A DNA stretch of 64,000 bases from Pikeienuella litoralis (GCF_037646705.1 NZ_JBBHER010000010.1:1-64000), one strand, 5' to 3'; positions 7,955 through 17,163 are shown, numbered from the stretch's first letter. Program-made: numbers and translations. The notes: generated from the letters alone by a model not told the origin.

Positions 7955-8797
7955 ATGCAGATAGAGTTTCGACACGACAGGACACGCAACGAAACACTCC
8001 CTCCCAAACCCCTCATCCACGCCGAGCCGTTGACGCCAGACTACCGGGCCAAGCCCTGGGGGCGCCGAGACGGCATTCCAGCGCATGACGACGCCCAGCC
8101 CTTGGGCGAAGTCGTCTTTGACGCGGCCCAAGCGGGCCTTGTCATCAAATGGCTCCAGACCAGCGAGCCGCTCTCCATCCAGGTTCACCCCCGGCGCGGC
8201 CCCGGCCGCAAGCACGAATGGTGGTACGTCGCCGACGCGAGGCCCGGCGCCTATCTCCACCTGGGCCTGAAACACCCGGCGACCCGCGAGGAAATCCGCC
8301 GCGCCGCCGAGGATGGCGCCCTTCCCCAGATGCTGCGGCGGATCGAGCCCGCCGTCGGCGACACGTTCTTTGTCGAGGCGGGCGCCATCCACGCCCTCGG
8401 CCCGGGCCTGACGGTGATCGAGGTCCAGGAGCCGAGCGACGTCACCTGGCGCCTCTACGATTACGGCCGCCCGCGCGAGCTGCACCTCGAACAGGGGCTG
8501 CGAGAGGCCATCCTCGACCCGCGCCCCCTCACGCCGGAGCCGGGCGCCTCGGCTCCGTTCCGGGTCGCGCTCGAAACGCTCGCCCCCGATCAGCATGTCA
8601 CGCTGGCGGCGCCGCGCGCCGGCGTCGCGGTGGCGCAAGGCGGCGGCGCCTTCGGCGGCCGCCGCTATGAACCCCACCAGTGCTGGGAGTTCGCCGGGTC
8701 TCTTCCCATCCACGCCGCCGAACCGACGGTTCTGATCGTCGCCGAACCGCGAGAGCCCCGAATGGAGGGCGATGCGCTGTGGAGGGCCCGCCAATGA
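7955..8797 (+). CDS. manA: Class I mannose-6-phosphate isomerase
   Basis: A 280-residue enzyme that interconverts fructose-6-phosphate and mannose-6-phosphate. I chose the ATG at 7955 because GAGGA lies about ten bases upstream; earlier in-frame starts run through the promoter repeats. The zinc-binding cupin residues are visible: Gln76 and His78 in SIQVHP, Glu88 in KHEWWYV, and His146 in EAGAIHALG. The C-terminal half is short compared with larger ManA proteins. It opens a five-gene block whose stop/start overlap (ATGA at 8794) couples it to the glycosyltransferase. Together with the phosphomannomutase downstream it would make mannose-1-phosphate, the precursor of GDP-mannose. No GDP-mannose pyrophosphorylase is in view. 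Confidence 0.85.
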   Translation: MQIEFRHDRTRNETLPPKPLIHAEPLTPDYRAKPWGRRDGIPAHDDAQPLGEVVFDAAQAGLVIKWLQTSEPLSIQVHPRRGPGRKHEWWYVADARPGAYLHLGLKHPATREEIRRAAEDGALPQMLRRIEPAVGDTFFVEAGAIHALGPGLTVIEVQEPSDVTWRLYDYGRPRELHLEQGLREAILDPRPLTPEPGASAPFRVALETLAPDQHVTLAAPRAGVAVAQGGGAFGGRRYEPHQCWEFAGSLPIHAAEPTVLIVAEPREPRMEGDALWRARQ

Positions 8798-11073
8798 CGC
8801 ATGTCACCCCGCCCGTCCGACATATCGCGCTCATCGGGAACTATCCGCCCCGCAAATGCGGCATCGCGACCTTCACGGCGGATCTCTCCGCGGCGCTGAC
8901 GCAGGCCGATCCGGCGCTGGAGATCCGAACCTTCGCGATGACCGAGCCGGGGCAGGAATACGGCTACCCGGCCGAGGTGAACTACGAGATCGCCCAGGAC
9001 GACCCCGAAAACTATCGGGCCGCCGCCGAGCACATCAACGCGATGAATCCCGACGCCGTGCTGATCCAGCACGAGTTCGGCATCTTCGGCGGCCCATCGG
9101 GCGAATACCTGCTGAACCTCACCGAACGGCTCAGATCGCCCATCGTCACCACGCTGCACACGGTCCTGACCGAACCGCAGCCCGATCAGCGCCGGGTCAT
9201 GGAGAGGCTGGCCGCGCAATCCGACCGTCTGGTGGTGATGGCCGAAAAGGGCCGCGCCATCCTGACCGAGCGCTGGGACATCCCCGAGTCCAGGATCGCG
9301 GTGATCCCGCATGGCATCCCCGATCTGCCGTTCCTCGATCCGGCGTTCCAGAAGCATCATTTCGGGCTTGAAGGGCGCAAGATCATCCTGACCTTCGGCC
9401 TCTTGTCCCCGAACAAGGGGATCAAGCACATGATCGCCGCCCTGCCCGATCTGGTGCGCGATCACCCGGATCTGACCTATGTCATCCTCGGGGCGACGCA
9501 CCCCCATCTTGTCGCCTCGGAAGGCGAGGCCTACCGCGAAAGGCTGGCCGCGCAGGCCCGGTCGCTCGGGGTGTCGGACCATCTGCGCTTCGTCAACGAA
9601 TATGTCGACACGCCCACGCTGCAGGCGTGGCTTTCGGCGGCGGACATCTATGTCACCCCCTATCTGCACGAGGCGCAGATCACGTCCGGCACGCTGTCCT
9701 ACGCGGTGGGGCTGGGCAAGGCGGTGGTCTCGACCCCCTATTGGCACGCTCAGGAGTTGCTGGCCGACGACACCGGCGTGCTGGTTCCCTTCGCCGATCC
9801 CGACGCGCTTGTCCGAAGCATCGGCGACCTGCTGCGCGACCAGGTGCGGCGCGACAGCCTGCGGGCGCGCGCCTATGACGCGGGGCGGCGCATGATCTGG
9901 CCCGAGGTCGCGCGCGACTACCTCTCGCTGCTGGGCGAGGCCCGCGCCGTTCACCGCCCCGCGCAGGCCATCCGCACTCTGCGGCCGGGCAAGAGCGCGC
10001 CGCAGATCTCGACGCTGACCGCGGTCGACCGGATGGTCGACGGTTGCGGGATGCTGCAGCACAGCCGGTCCTCCATCCCGGACCGGCGGCACGGCTATTG
10101 CCTCGACGACAACGCCCGCGCGCTGATGCTGGCGGTCGATCTGAAATCCGAAGGGGTCGAACCCGAACGCGCCAGCCGCATCATCGACACCTGCGCCGCC
10201 TTCGTCGAAGACGCCTGGGACGAGGATCGCGCCGTATTCCGCAACTTCATGGACTACCAGCGGCGCTGGCTCGAAAAGCAGGGCTCGCAGGACAGCCATG
10301 GCCGGGGGCTTTGGGCGCTGGGCCGGGTGATCGCCGGCGCCGACGACCACAGGCTGAAGCTCTGGGCCACGGGGCTGGCGGAACGTGTCATCCCGGCGAG
10401 CGGCGAGCTGACCTTCCCCCGCGCGCGGGCCTTCGCCGTTCTCGGGCTGGCGAACTGGCTGTCCGTCTATCCGGGCCATCGCGCGGCGCGCGCGCTGGTC
10501 GAACGCTTCGCCGCCGACCTGCATGACCTTCTGATCCGCGAACGCCACGAAGGATGGATCTGGTTCGAGCCGACCCTCGCCTATGACAACGCCCGCCTGC
10601 CCGAAGCTCTGATCGTGGCCGGGCGGCTGCTTGGCCACGACGCCATGACGCAAGACGGGATCGCCGCGCTCGATTGGCTGGCCGGCGTCCAGACCGGCGC
10701 CGGCGGCGTCTTCCGCCCGGTCGGCACCGAGAGCTTCGGCCGCCGCTATGAACGGCCCCGGCCCTTCGACCAGCAACCGCTCGAGGCCTGGGCGATGATC
10801 GACGCCTGCGAGGCCGCCTTCGGGGCGACAGACGCTCCCGTATGGACGATCCGGGCGGAGACGGCGTTCGACTGGTATCTGGGCCGCAACGACCTCGGGC
10901 TCAGGATGACGACCCCGAACGGCGGCTGTTTCGACGGGCTGCAGGTGGACCGGGTAAACCTCAACCAGGGGGCGGAGTCGATCCTCGCGGTTCAGTTCGC
11001 GGTCATGGCGATGCGGCGGTTGCGAAGACAGAACAGGAGACACCCGGAACTGATCACGATGGTGCGGAGGTGA
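8794..11073 (+). CDS. Two-domain glycosyltransferase (GT4 domain plus C-terminal alpha-barrel-like domain)
   Basis: A 759-residue protein. Residues about 8-400 form a GT-B-fold, GT4-type glycosyltransferase: an N-terminal GNYPPRKCGIATFTADL loop typical of retaining GT4 enzymes, FGLLSPNKGIKHMI at the start of the second Rossmann half, and LHEAQITSGTLSYAVGLGKA with the donor-binding acidic pattern. Residues about 415-759 form a second helical domain with HGYCLDDNARA (433-443) and repeated helix pairs, resembling (alpha/alpha)6 sugar-binding or epimerase/hydrolase-like domains; its role is unknown. The start overlaps the isomerase stop. The GH130-type gene begins two bases after its stop behind a GGAGG site. 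I infer that the pair makes and remodels a mannose-containing glycan or glycoside. Confidence 0.75.
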   Translation: MTHVTPPVRHIALIGNYPPRKCGIATFTADLSAALTQADPALEIRTFAMTEPGQEYGYPAEVNYEIAQDDPENYRAAAEHINAMNPDAVLIQHEFGIFGGPSGEYLLNLTERLRSPIVTTLHTVLTEPQPDQRRVMERLAAQSDRLVVMAEKGRAILTERWDIPESRIAVIPHGIPDLPFLDPAFQKHHFGLEGRKIILTFGLLSPNKGIKHMIAALPDLVRDHPDLTYVILGATHPHLVASEGEAYRERLAAQARSLGVSDHLRFVNEYVDTPTLQAWLSAADIYVTPYLHEAQITSGTLSYAVGLGKAVVSTPYWHAQELLADDTGVLVPFADPDALVRSIGDLLRDQVRRDSLRARAYDAGRRMIWPEVARDYLSLLGEARAVHRPAQAIRTLRPGKSAPQISTLTAVDRMVDGCGMLQHSRSSIPDRRHGYCLDDNARALMLAVDLKSEGVEPERASRIIDTCAAFVEDAWDEDRAVFRNFMDYQRRWLEKQGSQDSHGRGLWALGRVIAGADDHRLKLWATGLAERVIPASGELTFPRARAFAVLGLANWLSVYPGHRAARALVERFAADLHDLLIRERHEGWIWFEPTLAYDNARLPEALIVAGRLLGHDAMTQDGIAALDWLAGVQTGAGGVFRPVGTESFGRRYERPRPFDQQPLEAWAMIDACEAAFGATDAPVWTIRAETAFDWYLGRNDLGLRMTTPNGGCFDGLQVDRVNLNQGAESILAVQFAVMAMRRLRRQNRRHPELITMVRR

Positions 11074-11074
11074 T

Positions 11075-12349
11075 ATGGTTCCCGTCTGTCTGCTGCCTGA
11101 GCGGATTCACGGCAACGCCGCGCGCGTCGTCGTGCAGCATTTCCCGGTTCCGCCCGAAACCCGGTCCATCGACCCGGCGGTCGATGGCCGGGCCCGCCGC
11201 ATCGTCGAGACCCTGCGCGGCCTCGACGACGAGACCATCGAGAACGAGCTGGAGACGCTGCTCGCGGATTTCGAGAACCGCCACCGCGAGGTGCGCCAGT
11301 ATTTCGAGAACCGCTACGAGGCCATCGCCCGCGACCTCGACCTGCCCACCCCCGCGCGCAACGCCGAACGAGCGCTGATCGGGGCCTATTTCTGCCACGA
11401 GTATTCCTTCCAGGCCGCGGCGCTGATGAACCCCAGCGTCGTGCTCCATCCCGATCAATCGGGGCTCGGCCCCGATGAAATCCGCTTTCTGATGTCGCTT
11501 CGGGCGGTTGGCGAAGGGCATATTTCCTCGATCACCTTCCGCCAGGGCGTCTTGTCGGCGGACGGCGCCATGCGGCTGCACCCTGAATCCAGGCTCGCGG
11601 TGGCGGCCTCGCCCGAGATCGGGGCCGACGGCCATCTCCGGCTGCGACGCCAAGATGGAGGACCGATCGAGGAAACGGTCCTCTTTCCGGTGACGCAGGC
11701 GCACCGCGGCGGGCTCGAAGACCTGCGCCTCGTCAAGTTCGACGACGGCGACGACAGCTGCTACTGCGGCACCTATACCGCGTGGAGCGGGCGCGAGATC
11801 GCCTCGGAACTGCTGGTCACCCGCGATTTCCGGAGTTTCGAGCTGCGCCCCATCTCCGGCTGCGCCGCCCGCGACAAGGGGATGGCGCTGTTCCCGCGCC
11901 GGATCGGCGGAGACTACGCCATGATCGTGCGGCAGGACGCCGAGAACCTGTATTTCATCCGTTCCGACGATCTGTCCTGCTGGAGCGAGGGCGAAAAGAT
12001 CGCCGGCCCCATGCACACATGGGAGCTGGTGCAGATCGGCAATTGCGCCCCGCCGGTGGAGCTGGACGAAGGCTGGTTGCTGCTCACCCATGGCGTGGGG
12101 GCGATGCGCAAATATTGCATCGGCGCCATGCTGCTCGACAAGGACAACCCCGCGCGGGTTCTCGCCCGCTCGCGCACGCCGCTGCTTTCGCCTTCGGACG
12201 TGGGGCGTGAAGGCTACGTGCCCAATGTCGTCTACACCTGCGGCGCCCTGCGCCACGGGGATTACATGTTCATGCCGTTCGGCGTCGCCGACTGCATCGT
12301 CGGCTTCGCCATGGTCCGCCTCGACCATTTTCTGGAAACTCTCGTGTGA
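11075..12349 (+). CDS. Glycoside hydrolase family 130-type protein (mannoside phosphorylase-like)
   Basis: A 424-residue protein. The N-terminal 100 residues are helical. A five-bladed beta-propeller-like region follows with GH130-type motifs: EYSFQAAALMNPSVV, LSLRAVGEGHIS-like strands, YTAWSGREIASELLVTRDF, and a C-terminal PNVVYTCGALRHGDYMFMPFG with the conserved end-strand VADCIVGFAMV. GH130 enzymes cleave beta-mannosides with phosphate (or, in some subgroups, water), releasing mannose-1-phosphate. The mannose-1-phosphate could feed the phosphomannomutase encoded next, whose start overlaps or closely follows. Whether this copy is a phosphorylase or hydrolase cannot be decided by eye. Confidence 0.75.
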   Translation: MVPVCLLPERIHGNAARVVVQHFPVPPETRSIDPAVDGRARRIVETLRGLDDETIENELETLLADFENRHREVRQYFENRYEAIARDLDLPTPARNAERALIGAYFCHEYSFQAAALMNPSVVLHPDQSGLGPDEIRFLMSLRAVGEGHISSITFRQGVLSADGAMRLHPESRLAVAASPEIGADGHLRLRRQDGGPIEETVLFPVTQAHRGGLEDLRLVKFDDGDDSCYCGTYTAWSGREIASELLVTRDFRSFELRPISGCAARDKGMALFPRRIGGDYAMIVRQDAENLYFIRSDDLSCWSEGEKIAGPMHTWELVQIGNCAPPVELDEGWLLLTHGVGAMRKYCIGAMLLDKDNPARVLARSRTPLLSPSDVGREGYVPNVVYTCGALRHGDYMFMPFGVADCIVGFAMVRLDHFLETLV

Positions 12350-12366
12350 CAGACAGGAGCTCATCC

Positions 12367-13878
12367 ATGACCGACACCTCCTTCACCACCCGTGACCTGA
12401 TGGCGGAAAGCGGCGTGGGCTTTGGCACCAGCGGCGCGCGCGGCCTCGTCTCGGCGCTGACCGACCGCGTGGCCTTTGGATACACGCAGGGGTTCCTGCG
12501 CTATCTGCGCGAGATCGGCGAATTCGTCGAAGGCGGCGCGGTGGCGCTGGCCGGCGATCTGCGCCCCTCGACGCCGCGCCTCCTGCGCGCCTGCGCCGAG
12601 GCGATCCGCCACGAGGGCGGCCAGCCGCTCTTTTGCGGCCATGCGCCGACGCCCGCGCTGGCCTGCTACGCCTTTGGCCGACGCATCCCGTCGCTGATGG
12701 TCACCGGCAGCCACATCCCCGCCGATCGCAACGGCGTCAAGTTCCACCGCGCGCGGGGCGAGGCGCTCAAGCCCGACGAGGCCGGCATCGCGCGTCAGGC
12801 GCTCGACCTGCCCGCGTCCCTCTTTGACGCCGGGGGCGCCCTCCGCGCCCCCGCGCCCCTGCCTGACGCGACCGACATCAGCGCGCCCTACCTGTCGCGG
12901 TATCGGGAGTTTTTCGGGGATGGCGCGCTGTCGGGCCTGAAACTGGGCGTCTATCAGCATTCCGCCGTGGGGCGCGACCTGCTGGCGCGGCTGTTGCGGG
13001 ACCTCGGCGCCGAGGTGACGCCGCTGGGCCGCTCCGACAGCTTCGTTCCCGTCGACACCGAGGCGCTGCGCCCCGAAGATATCGCCCTTGCGCGGGACTG
13101 GGCGCGCGAGCACGCCTTCGACGCCATCGTCTCGACCGACGGAGATTCCGACCGCCCGCTTGTGGCGGATCAGTCAGGGCGCTGGCTGCGCGGAGACATC
13201 CTTGGCCTGATCTGCGCGCATGAGCTTGGCGCCGACTGCGTCGTCACCCCGGTAAGCAGCAACACCGCGCTTGAAAGAAGCGGGTGGTTCGCCGGCGTCC
13301 GGCGCACGCGGATCGGCTCTCCCTATGTGATCGAGGCGATGAACGAGGCCGCAGCCGAGGGCGCCGCGGTTTGCGGATACGAGGCGAATGGCGGCTTCCT
13401 TCTGGGCGGCCCCGTCACCCGCAATGGCCGGAGCCTTGCGCCGCTGCCGACGCGCGACGCCGTCCTGCCCATCCTCTGCGCCCTTGTCGCCGCGCGCCGC
13501 AAACCCCTGGCCGAGATCTGCGCCGATCTGCCCGCGCGCGTGACCTTCTCAGACCGGCTCCGCGCGTTCCCGACCGCGCGGAGCCGCGCCATCCTCGACT
13601 GGCTCAGCCCGCCCGATCCCGCCCGCGAAAGGGCGCGCATCGACGACGCCTTCGGCCCCATCGCCGGGAAACTGTCCGAGACCGACAAGACCGACGGCTT
13701 GCGGATGACCTTCGAGAGCGGGGCGATCATCCATCTGCGCCCCTCGGGCAACGCCCCGGAGCTGCGCTGCTATACCGAGGCCGAGACCGAAGGCGAGGCG
13801 CGCAGGCTGAACGCCGAAACGCTCACCCTTGTCCGGGATCGGCTGGCCGTCCGCGCCGACCAAGAGCAGGCGGCCTGA
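12367..13878 (+). CDS. Phosphomannomutase/phosphoglucomutase family
   Basis: A 503-residue alpha-D-phosphohexomutase. I chose the ATG at 12367 over the one at 12346 because AGGAG lies eight bases before it. All four catalytic loops are visible: the phosphoserine loop TGSHIP (Ser115), in which Gly and Ile replace the usual Ala and Asn of TASHNP; the magnesium loop DGDSDR (258-263); the sugar-binding loop GYEANGG; and the phosphate loop PSGNAPELR. It would convert mannose-6-phosphate and mannose-1-phosphate, linking the isomerase to GDP-mannose supply or taking up mannose-1-phosphate released by the GH130-type enzyme. Three bases separate its stop from the next start. Confidence 0.85.
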   Translation: MTDTSFTTRDLMAESGVGFGTSGARGLVSALTDRVAFGYTQGFLRYLREIGEFVEGGAVALAGDLRPSTPRLLRACAEAIRHEGGQPLFCGHAPTPALACYAFGRRIPSLMVTGSHIPADRNGVKFHRARGEALKPDEAGIARQALDLPASLFDAGGALRAPAPLPDATDISAPYLSRYREFFGDGALSGLKLGVYQHSAVGRDLLARLLRDLGAEVTPLGRSDSFVPVDTEALRPEDIALARDWAREHAFDAIVSTDGDSDRPLVADQSGRWLRGDILGLICAHELGADCVVTPVSSNTALERSGWFAGVRRTRIGSPYVIEAMNEAAAEGAAVCGYEANGGFLLGGPVTRNGRSLAPLPTRDAVLPILCALVAARRKPLAEICADLPARVTFSDRLRAFPTARSRAILDWLSPPDPARERARIDDAFGPIAGKLSETDKTDGLRMTFESGAIIHLRPSGNAPELRCYTEAETEGEARRLNAETLTLVRDRLAVRADQEQAA

Positions 13879-13881
13879 GCG

Positions 13882-15024
13882 ATGCGTATCGCCATGCTCG
13901 CGCCCATCGCCTGGCGCACGCCCCCCCGCCACTACGGCCCGTGGGAGCTGCTGACCCACCTGCTGACCGAGGAGCTGGTGGCGATGGGCCTCGACGTGAC
14001 GCTGTTCGCCACCGCCGACAGCCAGACATCGGCCCGCCTCGACGCCGTCGCGCCCGCCCCCTACAGCGAGGATCCCGGCGTCGACGCCAAGGTCTGGGAA
14101 TACCGGCACCTGTCGCATGTGTTTTCGCAGGCGGACCGGTTCGACATCATCCACAATCAGGCGGACTTCCCGGCCCACGCCTTCGCGCCGCTGGTCGAAA
14201 CGCCGGTGGTGACGACGATTCACGGCTTTTCCTCGGAACGCATCCTGCCGATGTTCAAGCCTTTCGAGGACCGAGTGCGTTTCGTCGCCATCAGCGAGGC
14301 CGACCGCCACCCCGACCTGCGCTATGCGGCGACGATCCATCACGGCATACGGCTCGATGATTTCCCCTTTGACCCGGCGGGCGGCGATGACCTGCTGTTC
14401 TTCGGCCGCATCCACCCCGACAAGGGCGCGAAAGAGGCCATCGAGGTCGCCCACGCCACAGGCCACCGCCTGCACATCTATGGCGTCATTCAGGATCAGG
14501 CCTATTTCGACGCATATGTGCGCCCCGCCCTGTCCGACGACCGGGTGATCTGGCATGGCCCCGTCGGCGGCGCCGAGCGCGCCAGAGCTCTGGGCGGGGC
14601 CAAAGCCCTTCTGCACCTGATCGGGTTCGACGAGCCCTTCGGGCTGTCGGTGGTCGAAGCCATGGCCTGCGGCACGCCCGTTGTCGCCCGCCGGCGCGGC
14701 TCCATGCCCGAGCTGATCGTCGACGGTCGGACGGGATTTCTGGTTGACGGCCCCGACGACGCCATCCGCGCCGTGGGCCGGATCGGAGCCATCCGCCGCG
14801 CCGCCCCCCGCGCCCATGTCGCCAGGCGCTTCACGGCCGCGCGCATGGCCGCGGATTATCTCGCGCTCTACGAGTCGGTTCTGGCCGAGCGGACCCTATC
14901 GGCGCGCCTGGCGAACGCCCGGCGGCGCCTGGAGCTCTCTTCTCCGCGCTCCGCTCGCGGCGCGCCGGCCGGCGGTGCGAACGGCGGCGTCGCAATGATC
15001 GAGCGCGACCCGGCGCGGCGCTGA
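13882..15024 (+). CDS. Glycosyltransferase family 4
   Basis: A 380-residue GT-B-fold enzyme. The N-terminal motif HYGPWELLTHLLTEELVAMG is typical of GT4 proteins acting on nucleotide-sugar donors. The second half has LLFFGRIHPDKGAKEAI and the EX7E donor-phosphate motif within EPFGLSVVEAMACGTPVV (about residues 250-268), then GSMPELIVDGRTGFLV. It closes the mannose block, three bases after the mutase. I infer it adds mannose or a similar sugar. The C-terminal 40 residues are Arg/Ala-rich and not part of the fold. No terminator follows closely; a transposase remnant lies 60 bases downstream. Confidence 0.82.
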   Translation: MRIAMLAPIAWRTPPRHYGPWELLTHLLTEELVAMGLDVTLFATADSQTSARLDAVAPAPYSEDPGVDAKVWEYRHLSHVFSQADRFDIIHNQADFPAHAFAPLVETPVVTTIHGFSSERILPMFKPFEDRVRFVAISEADRHPDLRYAATIHHGIRLDDFPFDPAGGDDLLFFGRIHPDKGAKEAIEVAHATGHRLHIYGVIQDQAYFDAYVRPALSDDRVIWHGPVGGAERARALGGAKALLHLIGFDEPFGLSVVEAMACGTPVVARRRGSMPELIVDGRTGFLVDGPDDAIRAVGRIGAIRRAAPRAHVARRFTAARMAADYLALYESVLAERTLSARLANARRRLELSSPRSARGAPAGGANGGVAMIERDPARR

Positions 15025-15087
15025 ACGAAAGTTCGGGGCTCATCAAACCCACCCTGTTCGCCGCCCGAGCCAGGCGGAGCGGCGCTC

Positions 15088-15216
15088 GCCAACATCGAGC
15101 CTTGGCCCAGAAATCAGCTCGAAGGCGAAATCAACCGGCTCAAGCTCATCAAGAGCCGGATTTACGGTTGCGCCGCCCCCCACCTGCTCAAAACGCGCCC
15201 AATGGCGGCGGAATGA
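15088..15216 (+). pseudogene. Transposase C-terminal remnant (ISL3-type)
   Basis: A 42-codon reading ending in TGA encodes PWPRNQLEGEINRLK, then LIKSRIYGCAAPHLLKTR. The EG.INRLK.IK...YG.A...LL pattern is the conserved C-terminus of ISL3-family DDE transposases. Nothing upstream in the same frame resembles the rest of the enzyme, so this is a scar of an old insertion at the border between the mannose block and the catabolic island. No terminal inverted repeats were seen. Confidence 0.65.
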
Positions 15217-15318
15217 TCGACGCCCCCACGGAATTTGAGTCAGCCCCGGGATTGGATGCTGATTGACATGAAGGAGCGCGGGGGCTTGACCCCGGATTCC
15301 CAGTGCCACTAAAAATAA

Positions 15319-15339
15319 ATTGTCGGACGATCCGGCAAT
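15319..15339. promoter_or_regulatory. ATTG...CAAT dyad upstream of the enoyl-CoA hydratase operon
   Basis: A 21-bp dyad with arms ATTGTCGGA and TCCGGCAAT around CGA (8 of 9 positions symmetric). It lies 72 bases ahead of the hydratase start. Its left part, ATTGTCGGACGAT, matches the ATTGTCnGnCAAT sites at 17272 and 26933 and the form usually bound by FCD-type GntR regulators. Confidence 0.55.
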
Positions 15340-15410
15340 CCTACGAGTCCAGATTACTCGCGGGCTTAGCACTCCGGACGGCGCAGCGCGTCACGAAAGC
15401 AGGGGAAACA

Positions 15411-16235
15411 ATGATTGCCGAGAACTTGGGCGCGCCGGTCATGCGCCACAGCTACGAGACGCTGGCTCTGGAGCGGCCCTCCAGGCATGTCCTGGTTGTT
15501 ACGCTGGACCGGCCGAAGGCGGCGAACGCGATGAACACGCAGATGGGCCTGGATTTGCTGCACCTGTTCGAGACCTTCCAGATCGTGCAGCAGGAGGTGC
15601 GCTGCATCGTGCTTACAGGGCGCGGCGAGAAGGCGTTCTCGGCCGGCGGCGACCTCAAGGAACGCAATGGGATGTCGGACGAGACCTGGCAGACGCAGCA
15701 CGCGATCTTCGAGAAAATGGTGCGCGCCATAATCGGATGCCCGATCCCGGTGGTCGCGGCGGTCAACGGCGCGGCGTACGGCGGCGGGTGCGAGATCGCC
15801 GCCGCCTGCGACTTCGTCTACGCCGCCGGGAACGCCCGTTTCGCGCTGACCGAGGTCACCCTGGGCATCATGCCCGGCGCCGGCGGCACGCAGAACCTGA
15901 CGCGCGCGATGGGCGCGCGCAGGGCCAAGGAGGCGATCCTGACGGGCCGCCCGTTCTCGGCGGAGCAGGCCGAAGCCTGGGGGCTCGTCAATCGCGTTCT
16001 GCCGCAGAGTGAATTGATGGCCTCCGCGCTCGACACGGCCGAGGCGATCGCGCGGAACGCGCCGATTTCGGTCCGCCAAGCCAAGCAATCGATCGACCGC
16101 GGCGCGCAGATGTCGATTTGGGACGGGCTCGCCTTCGAGATCGAAGCCTATAACCGCATGGTCCCGACCGAGGACCGGCGCGAGGGCGTGCGGGCCTATA
16201 ACGAGAAGCGCCGGCCGGATTTCAGGGGACGCTAG
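15411..16235 (+). CDS. Enoyl-CoA hydratase/isomerase family protein
   Basis: A 274-residue crotonase-fold enzyme. I chose the ATG at 15411 (AGGGGA just upstream); an earlier in-frame start would cross the operator dyad. The oxyanion-hole segment AFSAGGD (75-81) and NGAAYGGGCEIAAACD (119-134) are present, with both hydratase glutamates, Glu128 and Glu148 (LTEVTLGIMPGAGGTQ), so true hydratase chemistry is likely. In leucine breakdown a methylglutaconyl-CoA hydratase precedes HMG-CoA lyase, and an HMG-CoA lyase gene begins two bases after this stop. I therefore favour hydration of a branched enoyl-CoA dicarboxylate, though no methylcrotonyl-CoA carboxylase is in view. Confidence 0.85.
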   Translation: MIAENLGAPVMRHSYETLALERPSRHVLVVTLDRPKAANAMNTQMGLDLLHLFETFQIVQQEVRCIVLTGRGEKAFSAGGDLKERNGMSDETWQTQHAIFEKMVRAIIGCPIPVVAAVNGAAYGGGCEIAAACDFVYAAGNARFALTEVTLGIMPGAGGTQNLTRAMGARRAKEAILTGRPFSAEQAEAWGLVNRVLPQSELMASALDTAEAIARNAPISVRQAKQSIDRGAQMSIWDGLAFEIEAYNRMVPTEDRREGVRAYNEKRRPDFRGR

Positions 16236-16236
16236 G

Positions 16237-17163
16237 ATGACGAAAAGAGAAAAGGCGGCCCTGCGCGAGGTCGGGCTGCGCGACGGGCTGCAGATGGTCA
16301 AGACAATTCTGCCGACCGAACGCAAGCTGGACTGGTGCCGCGCCGCGCGAGCGGCGGGAGTGGCCGAGATGGAGGTCACCTCCTTCGTTCCGGCCAGGGT
16401 GGCGCCGCAGTTCGCCGATGCGTCCGAGATCGCGGCCGGGGCGCTGGCCGCGCCCGGCCTGTTCGTCTCCGCGCTGGCGCCCAATCTCAAGGGCGCCCAA
16501 CGCGCCTTCGAGAGCGGCGTCCACCAGGTCAATTACGTGCTGTCGGCCAGCGAGGCGCACAACCAGGCGAATGTCCGGCGGACGACCGACGAATCGCTCG
16601 CGGACTTCCGTCGCATCGTGGAGGAGCGCGACGCCCGCGGGCTGAAGGGCGCGGTCCGCATCGGCGCCGGAATCGCCACCTCGTTCGGCTGCACCATCCA
16701 AGGCGCGGTGCCCGAGGCGCGGGTGGTCGAAATCGCCACGGCGCTCGCCGAGGCCGGAGCCGAGGAGATCACGCTGGCCGACACGGTCGGCTACGGCGAT
16801 CCGGCGCAGGTCAAGCGCATCTTCCGCGCGGTCGCGCAAGCCGTCGGCCCGACGCCGCTGGCGGCGCATTTCCACGACACGCGCGGTCTGGGCGTCAGCA
16901 ACGTCTATGCGGCGCTCGAAGCCGGCGTCCGCCGGTTCGACGCCGCGCTGGCGGGCCTCGGCGGCTGCCCGTTCGCCCCGGGGGCGACGGGGAACATCAA
17001 CTCCGAAGATTGCTGCTTTCTCCTTGAATCGCTGGGGTTCGAAACCGGCATAGACATCGAGGCGCTGATCGCGCTCCGCGCCGAGGTTGAGGGCTGGCTG
17101 CCCGGCGAGCGGTTCTTCGGGATGGTCGCCGCGGCGGGGTTGCCGAAGACCTTCGCCGCCTGA
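16237..17163 (+). CDS. Hydroxymethylglutaryl-CoA lyase family protein
   Basis: A 308-residue TIM-barrel lyase of the DRE-TIM superfamily. The N-terminal REVGLRDGLQ holds the metal-binding Asp16 and catalytic Arg15. The metal ligands His211 and His213 lie in HFHDTRG. The signature GLGGCPFAPGATGN carries the reactive Cys244. HMG-CoA lyases cleave 3-hydroxy-3-methylglutaryl-CoA to acetyl-CoA and acetoacetate; close relatives cleave citramalyl-CoA or other 3-hydroxyacyl-CoAs. It follows the hydratase with one base between stop and start. A second lyase at 44018-44968 is clearly divergent in sequence, so the two probably serve different substrates. Confidence 0.83.
   Translation: MTKREKAALREVGLRDGLQMVKTILPTERKLDWCRAARAAGVAEMEVTSFVPARVAPQFADASEIAAGALAAPGLFVSALAPNLKGAQRAFESGVHQVNYVLSASEAHNQANVRRTTDESLADFRRIVEERDARGLKGAVRIGAGIATSFGCTIQGAVPEARVVEIATALAEAGAEEITLADTVGYGDPAQVKRIFRAVAQAVGPTPLAAHFHDTRGLGVSNVYAALEAGVRRFDAALAGLGGCPFAPGATGNINSEDCCFLLESLGFETGIDIEALIALRAEVEGWLPGERFFGMVAAAGLPKTFAA

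Noticed and set aside
8665..11043. A 792-codon minus-strand frame opposite the two-domain glycosyltransferase
   Set aside because: The plus-strand protein has clear GT4 motifs and overlapping neighbours. The minus frame has none.
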